A stretch of DNA of 59,524 nucleotides, taken from Rhodocyclales bacterium. GTDB lineage: Bacteria; Pseudomonadota; Gammaproteobacteria; Burkholderiales; Rhodocyclaceae. The stretch is from positions 1 to 59,524 of the forward strand of contig JACOUN010000066.1 in the NCBI GenBank assembly GCA_016177805.1. Reading direction: 5' to 3'. The notes below the pieces were generated by a model. The model had not been told where the DNA came from, made no database searches, and saw nothing but the letters and a program-made list of their open reading frames with translations. Of the stretch, positions 42,972-50,278 are shown in pieces; within the stretch, counting starts at the first letter, position 1, and every line of letters starts with the position of its first letter. The position numbers and the translations under genes were made by a program.

Positions 42972-43985
42972 CTACTTCGTCACCTGCTGTGCCCGGCGCC
43001 AGGCACCTGGCGTAGTGCCGGTCCAGCGCCGTACGGCGCGGTTGAATACGCTGGGCTCGGCGTAGCCCTGGGTCTGGGCGATCTCCGCCAGGGGGTGCCG
43101 CGTCCGCGCCAGCGCCTGCAGCGCCGCATCGCGCCGTGCCTCATCGAGCAAGCCGGAAAAACTCAGCCCTCGGGCCTGCAGGCGCCGCGCCAGCGTGCGC
43201 TCGGTCAGACCCAGCACGTGCGCCGCCTGGGCGCGCGTGGGGAGGTGAGTCTGCAACTGATCGGCGATCCAGGCACGCAGCGACTGCCCCAGTTCGGTAC
43301 GCGCCGACAGCGCCGCCAGCCGCTCGCGGGCGTGCTCGTGGAGCACCTGCGCCAGTCGCGCGTCTGCCTGAGGCAGGGGGGCGTCGAGCAGCGCGTTGGG
43401 CACCAGCACGCCACTAAATGCCTGTTCGAACGCCACCGGACAGCGGAACACCTCGCGGTAACCCGCCAGCGGCCCCAGCCGCGCCTGGCTGAACCGCACC
43501 GCCAGCGGCCGCAACGCGGTGCCCGTGACCCAGCGGGCGAACACCACCGCAGCCGCCAGCACCGCCTCTATCTGGTGTGGGCTGAAGGCCAGCCTGCCCT
43601 GGTTCGGGTGGTAAACCACCCAGCAGGAATCCGCGCCGGCAATGGTCTGAAAGCGGCCGCCGTCGCTGATCAGGCTCTGGCACTCCTGCACCAGGGCGAA
43701 GGCCTCGCGCAGCGTGGGTGCCGATTGCAGCAGGAAGCTGACCACGTTGAAGCTCGCCGGCCCCACCCCCGCGCCGACCTTCAGACCAAAGCCAGGGTCC
43801 TGCGTGCACCGCGCGGCGGCGCGCCACAGCCGGGTGATGTGGTCGATGGGCCAGCGCTCGGCATTCAGCTCGTGGGCGGCAATGCCAGCCTCGGCCAGCA
43901 GAGTCTCGCGCGCCACCCCCTGCTGCTGCGCGGCACCCAGCACGGTGTTGACCCAACTGATGGAAACGGTGGCCGGTAGCGTCAT
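42972..43985 (-). CDS. AraC-family transcriptional regulator
   Basis: This 337-aa protein has an N-terminal ligand-binding domain of the OruR/ArgR-like type (residues about 20-210) and a C-terminal double helix-turn-helix (about 235-335), with TRAQAAHVLGLTERTLARRLQARG and then YAEPSVFNRAVRRWTGTTPGAWR. It is divergent from the flavoprotein gene, with 113 bases between the starts, so it probably controls the catabolic cluster. The effector is unknown. Confidence 0.92.
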   Translation of the reverse strand: MTLPATVSISWVNTVLGAAQQQGVARETLLAEAGIAAHELNAERWPIDHITRLWRAAARCTQDPGFGLKVGAGVGPASFNVVSFLLQSAPTLREAFALVQECQSLISDGGRFQTIAGADSCWVVYHPNQGRLAFSPHQIEAVLAAAVVFARWVTGTALRPLAVRFSQARLGPLAGYREVFRCPVAFEQAFSGVLVPNALLDAPLPQADARLAQVLHEHARERLAALSARTELGQSLRAWIADQLQTHLPTRAQAAHVLGLTERTLARRLQARGLSFSGLLDEARRDAALQALARTRHPLAEIAQTQGYAEPSVFNRAVRRWTGTTPGAWRRAQQVTK

Positions 43986-44098
43986 GATCGATGGCCTGTG
44001 AAGTCAATCGGCAAGCAACGTTACCGGCTAACGTGACTGACAACAAGGCGCTGCGCGAGGCTATGCCCGCAACGCCAATTACGGAGACGGAGACAGCG

Positions 44099-45721
44099 AT
44101 GGCAGCGTTGCACACCGATGCGGTGGTGGTAGGAGGTGGCCTGGCGGGCATCGTCACGGCGTTGGAATTGCTGCGCGCCGGCCGGCGGGTGGCGCTGATC
44201 GACCGCGATACGCCCGAGCGCCTCGGCGGCCTGGCGCTATGGGCCTTTGGCGGCATGGCCCTGGTGGGCACGCCGTTGCAGGAGGCCAAGGGCATTCCGG
44301 ACACGCCTGAGCGCGCGCTGCAGGACTGGCTGCGCTTCGGCGAGCTGGACCCTCAGGACGAATGGCCGCTGCAATGGGCGCGCTACTACGTCGAGCATTC
44401 GCGCGGCGAGGTGTATGACTGGCTGACCAACGAAGGCATCAGGTTCATGCCGGCGGTGAACTGGGTGGAACGCGGCCTGAACGGCGACGGCAACAGCCTG
44501 CCGCGCTACCACGTGGTCTGGGGCACCTCGCGTGAGCTGGTGCGCTGCCTGGTGGCCGCCCTGCACCGCGCCAACCGCGATGGGCGCCTGACCCTGCTGC
44601 ACCGGCATCGGGTGATCGGGCTGGAACACACGGCCGGCGAGCTGAGTGGAGCCAGCGCCATCAACGAGGTGACCGGTGAGAGCGTCCACTGCCGCGCGCC
44701 GGTGGTAGTGCTGGCCATGGGTGGCATCAATGGCAGTCATGCCGAATGCCGGGCCAACTGGCCGCAAGACCGCCCCCTGCCGGCGACCATGCTCAATGGC
44801 GCGCATCCGCTGGCCGACGGTCGACTGCACCACTGGGCCGCCGAGCACCTGGGGGCGCGCATCACCCATGCCGGCGAGATGTGGAACTACGCCGCCGGCT
44901 TCCCGCACCCGTATCCGCATTTCGCCGGCCACGGTTTGTCGACCATTCCCTGCAAGTCGGCGCTGTGGCTCAACCACCGGGGTGTACGCATCGGGCCGCA
45001 GCCGCTGGTCACCGGGTTCGACACCCACTGGATGTGCCAGCGCGTGGCCGAACAGGAAAAACCCTGGACCTGGCACCTGCTCAACTGGCGCATTGCCGCC
45101 AGGGAGTTCGCCATTTCCGGCGCGGAACACAACCAGCGCATACGCGACAAGCAGCTCATCCGCTTCCTCAAGGAAACCCTGCTGGGCAACCATCGCCTGG
45201 TGCGCCAGATGCAGAACGAAAGCCCGCACTTCCTCGTTGACGACACCCTGGCCGGGTTGGCCGCCAAGATGAACGCGCTCACCGCCTCGCACGACATCGA
45301 CCCCGCCACGCTGCAGGCCACCGCCGACGCGTTCGACGCCAACTTCAGCAAAGGCAACAGCCTGCACAACGACGACCAGATCCGCCGCATCCTGCACGCG
45401 CGGCAGTGGGGGCCGGACCGCCTGCGCACCTGCAAGCCGGCCCCCTTGCAGCAGCCCGGCGCCGGCCCCTTTATCGCGATACAGATGCAACTGATTACCC
45501 GCAAGAGCCTGGGCGGCCTGCAGACCGACCTGCACAGCCGGGTGCTGGATGCCCACCGGCAGCCGCTGTCGGGGCTTTACTGCGTTGGCGAGGCGGCCGG
45601 TTTTGGCGGCGGCGGTGCCAACGGCAAACGTTCGCTGGAAGGCACCTTCCTGCCCGCCTGCATCATGACCGCACGCGCGGCAGCACGCTCGATTACCGGC
45701 GCGGCACGGGACCGCTATTAA
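44099..45721 (+). CDS. FAD-dependent dehydrogenase, KsdD/fumarate-reductase-like
   Basis: This 540-aa protein has the Rossmann FAD motif GGGLAG at 12-17 and the C-terminal FAD contacts GLYCVGEAAGFGGGGANGKRSLEG. It belongs to the FAD_binding_2 group with 3-ketosteroid delta-1-dehydrogenases and succinate dehydrogenases. The catalytic tyrosines of true KsdD are not evident, so the substrate is unknown. The ATG at 44099 has a GGAGAC ribosome site; the frame upstream is not conserved. It is first in the AraC-controlled set. Confidence 0.88.
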   Translation: MAALHTDAVVVGGGLAGIVTALELLRAGRRVALIDRDTPERLGGLALWAFGGMALVGTPLQEAKGIPDTPERALQDWLRFGELDPQDEWPLQWARYYVEHSRGEVYDWLTNEGIRFMPAVNWVERGLNGDGNSLPRYHVVWGTSRELVRCLVAALHRANRDGRLTLLHRHRVIGLEHTAGELSGASAINEVTGESVHCRAPVVVLAMGGINGSHAECRANWPQDRPLPATMLNGAHPLADGRLHHWAAEHLGARITHAGEMWNYAAGFPHPYPHFAGHGLSTIPCKSALWLNHRGVRIGPQPLVTGFDTHWMCQRVAEQEKPWTWHLLNWRIAAREFAISGAEHNQRIRDKQLIRFLKETLLGNHRLVRQMQNESPHFLVDDTLAGLAAKMNALTASHDIDPATLQATADAFDANFSKGNSLHNDDQIRRILHARQWGPDRLRTCKPAPLQQPGAGPFIAIQMQLITRKSLGGLQTDLHSRVLDAHRQPLSGLYCVGEAAGFGGGGANGKRSLEGTFLPACIMTARAAARSITGAARDRY

Positions 45722-45756
45722 CCCGGCGGTCAATTACGTGAGCGGCGCCAGCACTT

Positions 45757-45925
45757 GGTCCCTCCCCCTTCAAGGGGGAGGACAGGTGGGGGATGGGTTT
45801 GATCGGCGGCCGCTCTAAACCCATCCCCACCCCAGCCCAGGAGTCTCCGCTGCGCTCCGCCGTTCCGCAGGCGCGGAGCGTTGCTCCTCGAAACCCCTGC
45901 TCCACCCCCTTGAAGGGGAGGGAGT
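45757..45925. repeat. GC-rich inverted-repeat element between the flavoprotein and aldehyde dehydrogenase genes
   Basis: Three nested palindromes are seen: CCTCCCCCTT/AAGGGGGAGG (45761-45781), GGTGGGGGATGGGTTT paired with AAACCCATCCCCACC (45786-45831), and a third at 45903-45921 (CCACCCCCTTGAAGGGGAGGG). The outer stems at both ends carry related sequence. It looks like a dispersed palindromic repeat of about 170 bp dropped into the cluster. Confidence 0.75.
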
Positions 45926-45987
45926 TGTAGCGAGGCTGCTCCACTTTTCACCGTCTAGTTGATTGCCGGCTCAATAAGGATGCACCC

Positions 45988-47442
45988 ATGCACAGCGACC
46001 CCCACCGCCTTCCCGAACACATCCCGGCCGCCCTGCGCAACTGCTTTGCCGCGCAGCGCGCCGCCTTTGCCGTGCAGCGCAACCCCAGCCTGCAGCAGCG
46101 TCGCGAGGATCTGCGTGCCCTGCATCGTCTGCTGGTGGAAAACCGTGAGGCCCTGGTCGCCGCCGTCAACCAGGACTACGGCTGCCGCAGCCGCTTCGAG
46201 ACCCTGATGACGGAACTGCTGCAGGGCCAGGAGGCGGCGCTGGACGCCTGCAAACAGTTGCCGCGCTGGATGAAGAAGCACAAGCGCTCGCTGGACATCA
46301 CGCTGTACCCGCTCGCGCGTGCCTATGTCGTGCCGCAGCCGCTGGGGGTGGTCGGCATCGTCGTGCCGTGGAACTTCCCCATCGCCCTGGCCGTGCAGCC
46401 GATGATCGCCGCGCTGGCCGCCGGCAACCGGGTGATGGTGAAGATGTCGGAAAACTCCGCCCACCTCGCGCGCCTGCTGCAAACCCTGCTGCCGCGCTAC
46501 TTTGTCGCCGACAAGGTAAGCCTGTTCGCCGACGCGGGCGAGGACGGGGCAAGCGTAGGCCCGCTGTTCACCCAACTGCCGTTCAACCACCTGCTGTTCA
46601 CCGGCTCGCCGCACACCGGCAGGGCGGTGATGAGCAACTGCGCCGCCAACCTCACCCCGGTCACGCTGGAACTGGGCGGCAAGTCCCCGGCCATTGTCGC
46701 GCCCGACTACCCCCTGCGCACCGCCGCCGAACGCATCCTGTGGGTGAAGATGCTCAACGCCGGGCAGATCTGCACCAACGTCGATTACCTGTTCCTGCCC
46801 GAGGGTCAGGAACAGGCCTTCATCAGCCTCGCGCGGGAAATCGTCGCCCAGCGCTACCCCGACCTGTTGAACGGCGACTACACGGCCATCATCGACCAGC
46901 GCCAGTACGACCGCCTGCAAGCCATGCTGCGGGACGCCATCGACCAGGGCGCGCGGGCCGTGCCGCTGTGCCCCGGTCAGGCCGGCGATGCCGCGCGGCG
47001 CATCATGCCGCCGGTGGCGCTGTTGAACGTGCACGACGGCATGCAGGTGATGCAGCGCGAAATCTTCGGCCCGCTGCTGCCGATACTCAGCTACCGCGAT
47101 ATGGACGAGGTGCTGCTTTACATCAACGCGCGGCCCAACCCGCTGGCGCTGTATCTGTTCAGCCATTCGCGCCCGTTGCAGGCGCAGGTACTGAGCCAGA
47201 CGCTCTCCGGCGGCGTCACGCTCAACGACACGCTGCTGCATTCCGGCCAGCACCACCTGCCGTTCGGCGGCGTGGGCGCCAGCGGCATGGGCCACTACCA
47301 CGGGCTTGAAGGCTTTTTGACCTTCTCCAAACTGCGCCCGGTGTTCCAGCAGGGGCCGCTGCGCACCGTGAGCCTGCTGCAACCGCCCTACAGCGGCCTG
47401 CCCGGCAAGATCCTGGACTTCATTTTCTGGCGTAACCGCTGA
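45988..47442 (+). CDS. Coniferyl-aldehyde dehydrogenase-like aldehyde dehydrogenase
   Basis: This 484-aa NAD(P)-dependent aldehyde dehydrogenase has the catalytic Cys262 in NAGQICTN, general base Glu228 in TLELGGKSP, and the Rossmann motif FTGSPHTG. The N-terminus and the ending FDFIFW-like tail (KILDFIFWRNR) match the CalB (coniferyl aldehyde dehydrogenase) and fatty aldehyde dehydrogenase branch. It probably oxidises an aliphatic or aryl aldehyde to the acid. The repeat element separates it from the flavoprotein gene, but the direction is the same. Confidence 0.9.
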   Translation: MHSDPHRLPEHIPAALRNCFAAQRAAFAVQRNPSLQQRREDLRALHRLLVENREALVAAVNQDYGCRSRFETLMTELLQGQEAALDACKQLPRWMKKHKRSLDITLYPLARAYVVPQPLGVVGIVVPWNFPIALAVQPMIAALAAGNRVMVKMSENSAHLARLLQTLLPRYFVADKVSLFADAGEDGASVGPLFTQLPFNHLLFTGSPHTGRAVMSNCAANLTPVTLELGGKSPAIVAPDYPLRTAAERILWVKMLNAGQICTNVDYLFLPEGQEQAFISLAREIVAQRYPDLLNGDYTAIIDQRQYDRLQAMLRDAIDQGARAVPLCPGQAGDAARRIMPPVALLNVHDGMQVMQREIFGPLLPILSYRDMDEVLLYINARPNPLALYLFSHSRPLQAQVLSQTLSGGVTLNDTLLHSGQHHLPFGGVGASGMGHYHGLEGFLTFSKLRPVFQQGPLRTVSLLQPPYSGLPGKILDFIFWRNR

Positions 47443-47489
47443 GGAAGCGCCCAGCTACCCATCCATCACATCGCCCCACAGGAACGCCC

Positions 47490-49157
47490 ATGAACGGAGC
47501 CCACGCCCTGCTGCAGACCCTGGCCGATGCCGGCATCGAGGTCTGCTTCACGAATCCCGGCACCAGCGAAATGCACTTCGTCGCCGCGCTCGACAGCGAA
47601 CCGCGCATGCGCGCCGTGCTCGCGCTGTTCGAGGGCGTGGCCACCGGCGCCGCCGATGGCTACGCGCGCATGGCCGGCAAGCCCGCCGCCACTCTACTGC
47701 ACCTAGGCTGCGGCCTGGGCAATGGCCTGGCCAACCTGCACAACGCGCGCAAGGGCAAGGTGCCGGTGGTCAACATCGTCGGCGACCATGCCAGCTACCA
47801 CACCCAGTACGACGCGCAACTGCAGTCGGACATCGAAACCGTGGCGCGCAACGTCTCGCCCGGCTTCGTGCGCACCAGCGCCACCACCGCCCAGCTTGGC
47901 CAGGACGCGGTCGCCGCCGTGCAGGCCGCCCACGGTTTGCCGGGTCAGGTCGCCACGCTGATACTGCCGGCCGACGTGTCCTGGGGCGAAGGCGGGCAGC
48001 CCTGCGCCATGCCCGCTCGCCGCCCCGCCCCGGTGGCCGATGATGCGGTGGTGCGGGCCATCGCCCAGGTCATTGCTCAGGCCAACCAGACCGGCGGCAA
48101 GACGGCGCTGCTGCTCGGCGGTCAGACGCTGCGCGAGCCGGGCCTGCTGGCGGCGGCGCGGATTGCCGCGCACGCCGGGGTCAAGCTGCTGGCCGAAGTC
48201 TTCCCGACACGCCTCGCGCGCGGCGCCGGCCTGCCGCCGGTCGAGCGCATCGCCTATCTCGCCGAGATGGCCGGCGTGCAGCTCGCCGACATCCAGCACC
48301 TGATCCTGGTCGATGCCAAGGCGCCGGTGTCCTTCTTCGCCTACCCCGGCAAACCGAGCAATCTGGTGCCCGACAACTGCACCGTGCACACCCTCGCGAC
48401 CCCCGAGCAGGACGCCCCGGCCAGTCTGGCCAAACTCGCCGCCGCCCTCGGCGCGGACCAGGCCCAGCCGCAACTGCAGGCCCTCCAGCGGCCCGGCCGG
48501 CCACGCGGCAAACTGACCGCGCCCAAGGTGTGCAAGGCGGTGGGCCATCTGCTACCGGAAAACGCCATCCTGATCGACGAAGCCATCACCTCGGGCCTGA
48601 TGCTCGGCGCGATGACCGCCGGCTGCCCGCGCCACGACCTGATCACCCTGACCGGCGGCGCCATCGGCCAGGGCCTGCCCAATGCCGTCGGCGCGGCGGT
48701 TGCGTGCCCGGAGCGGCCGGTGGTCGCCCTGATCGGCGATGGCGCCGCGATGTACACCCTCCAGGCACTGTGGAGCATGGCGCGCGAGAACCTGCACGTG
48801 GTCAGCATCATCTTCAACAACGCCAGCTACTCGGTGCTCAACGTCGAACTCGAACGCGTCGGCGCCGGCAGCGGCGGCGACAAGGCCCGCGCGCAGCTCG
48901 ATCTGGACCACCCGCGCCTGAACTTCGCCCGGCTGGCCCAGGGCATGGGCGTGCACGCGGTGCGCACCGACAGCGCCGAAGACTTCACCAAGGCGCTGGG
49001 ATACGCCCTCGCCACCCCCGGCCCCCACCTGATCGAAGCCCTGGTGCCCGAATCGCTCAACGGCGCCAAGCGCCGTGTGCTGCCTTGGCTGCTGCGCTCG
49101 CTGCCGAACCTGCCAAAGCCGCTGGCGCAGGCGCTCAAGCGCAAGATTGCGCCTTAG
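47490..49157 (+). CDS. Thiamine-diphosphate enzyme, acetolactate synthase/benzoylformate decarboxylase-like
   Basis: This 555-aa protein has the ThDP-activating Glu48 in LFEGVATGAADGYAR and the ThDP/Mg motif starting GDGAAM near 416 and ending IIFNN. It resembles MdlC and catabolic 2-oxoacid decarboxylases rather than biosynthetic IlvB: no regulatory subunit gene is near, and the neighbours are a dehydrogenase and an aldehyde dehydrogenase. It likely makes an aldehyde from a 2-oxo acid, which the aldehyde dehydrogenase would oxidise. Annotated databases often call such proteins acetolactate synthase; I consider that imprecise. Confidence 0.87.
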   Translation: MNGAHALLQTLADAGIEVCFTNPGTSEMHFVAALDSEPRMRAVLALFEGVATGAADGYARMAGKPAATLLHLGCGLGNGLANLHNARKGKVPVVNIVGDHASYHTQYDAQLQSDIETVARNVSPGFVRTSATTAQLGQDAVAAVQAAHGLPGQVATLILPADVSWGEGGQPCAMPARRPAPVADDAVVRAIAQVIAQANQTGGKTALLLGGQTLREPGLLAAARIAAHAGVKLLAEVFPTRLARGAGLPPVERIAYLAEMAGVQLADIQHLILVDAKAPVSFFAYPGKPSNLVPDNCTVHTLATPEQDAPASLAKLAAALGADQAQPQLQALQRPGRPRGKLTAPKVCKAVGHLLPENAILIDEAITSGLMLGAMTAGCPRHDLITLTGGAIGQGLPNAVGAAVACPERPVVALIGDGAAMYTLQALWSMARENLHVVSIIFNNASYSVLNVELERVGAGSGGDKARAQLDLDHPRLNFARLAQGMGVHAVRTDSAEDFTKALGYALATPGPHLIEALVPESLNGAKRRVLPWLLRSLPNLPKPLAQALKRKIAP

Positions 49158-49347
49158 CTGTTCGCCTGGATCGAGACGGCGGTGAGTAAGAGCGGCGTGA
49201 GGTGAACACCGAAGCGCACCAGATGTTGAAATGGGTGTAAATGGGTGTGGTATTGGCGCCCGTGATCCGATCGCGATGTTGAGCAACTGCTGTCGGATCT
49301 GCAGATCAAGTCGTTTGCCAGCCGCGACGAACAGGTCACGGCGTGGC

Positions 49348-49420
49348 GTCAGGCCTTGCAAAACAACATGGCAGGAACTCAACCTGGGCTAAAAATGTGG
49401 TACTGCAAGACCTGACCCCG
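49348..49420 (+). repeat. 75-bp palindrome-ended repeat, copy A
   Basis: The ends are GTCAGGCCTTGCA and TGCAAGACCTGACCCC, near-perfect inverted repeats. The middle (ACTCAACCT and AATGTGG) is shared with copy B at 52805-52880, in the same orientation. It lies in the 370-base gap between the ThDP enzyme and the NYN gene. The rest of that gap (49158-49347, 49421-49527) has no recognised gene. Such GGGGTCAGGTCTTGCA ends are known from REP/MITE-like elements. Confidence 0.78.
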
Positions 49421-49527
49421 TTGTTCCCCGAAGGACCCTCCAACATGTCAAGAGAAGGACGGTTGAACAACACCATTGATCGTGGCGCATCGATGCTATC
49501 CTCACGCCGAAAATCAGAGGAGACGCT

Positions 49528-50265
49528 GTGCCTACCCTGACGATGTTCATCGACTACGACAATGTCGATTCGACTCTAACGCAAGCAGGGCCTGTTAGCC
49601 TTGCAAAGCTGCTAGTGCCAACCATACCAGCCACTGTTTTAGCTCGGTACAACACGTTGAGAGCGAGGCTTTACGGCGGCTGGCGGTTTGGCGGGAATCT
49701 TACGAACTCAGCCCAAAGACTAGTGCCGGATATTCGGGCTGGCTCACCAACAATCGTCAACAATCCAAACGGCTCACCCGGAAAGCCGATACGGTTGCTA
49801 GTTGAACTCGCAGAAGGTCCTATTGGAACGTCTGTAACTCTTAACGAAACGTTGGCTCGGGATCGCACACTGCGCAGATTTAGAGCACGACCTTCCCCCT
49901 GGGCAGAATGCCCTCATCCCGCCGGCAGCTGCGGCTTGGCACACGTTGCTTCCTTGGCTCACAATACTTTGTGTTCTACTCCGGGTTGCACGACTAGGAT
50001 AGGGAACGTACTTGTACGCGACGAACAAAAGATGGTCGATACGTTGCTAGTCGCAGATCTAGCGCATGAGGCGCTGGTGCGCCACATCAGCGATGTTGTC
50101 GTAGTTTCATCTGATGTAGATATGTGGCCTGGAGTATTGCTAGCTGCCCATTCGGGCTGCAATGTTATCCACGTCCATACAAAGCACGGGTGGCGAACGC
50201 AGCGACATCTCATTAGTACTCTTAGCGTCCACGCCACGCCTCGTTATCAACAGATCAGCGTCTAG
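49528..50265 (+). CDS. NYN (PIN-like) domain protein with a Cys4 insert, putative nuclease
   Basis: This 245-aa protein has the acidic pattern of NYN nucleases: FIDYDN with Asp9 and Asp11, DEQKMVDTLLVADL with Asp171 and Asp177, and VVSSDVDMW with Asp196 and Asp198. Between the first and second parts is an insert with four cysteines (128, 135, 149, 154), spaced as a zinc ribbon. NYN proteins cut RNA or DNA in a metal-dependent way; the target here is unknown. It starts at a GTG with AGAGGAGA before it, and ends 13 bases before the NTPase gene, so the two form one operon. The base composition is visibly lower in GC than its neighbours, which suggests transfer. Confidence 0.85.
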   Translation: MPTLTMFIDYDNVDSTLTQAGPVSLAKLLVPTIPATVLARYNTLRARLYGGWRFGGNLTNSAQRLVPDIRAGSPTIVNNPNGSPGKPIRLLVELAEGPIGTSVTLNETLARDRTLRRFRARPSPWAECPHPAGSCGLAHVASLAHNTLCSTPGCTTRIGNVLVRDEQKMVDTLLVADLAHEALVRHISDVVVVSSDVDMWPGVLLAAHSGCNVIHVHTKHGWRTQRHLISTLSVHATPRYQQISV

Positions 50266-50278
50266 GTAAGCACACGAA

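Noticed and set aside
45757..45925. CRISPR array
   Set aside because: The repeats are inverted, unequally spaced and not separated by unique spacers; no cas genes are present anywhere in the window.
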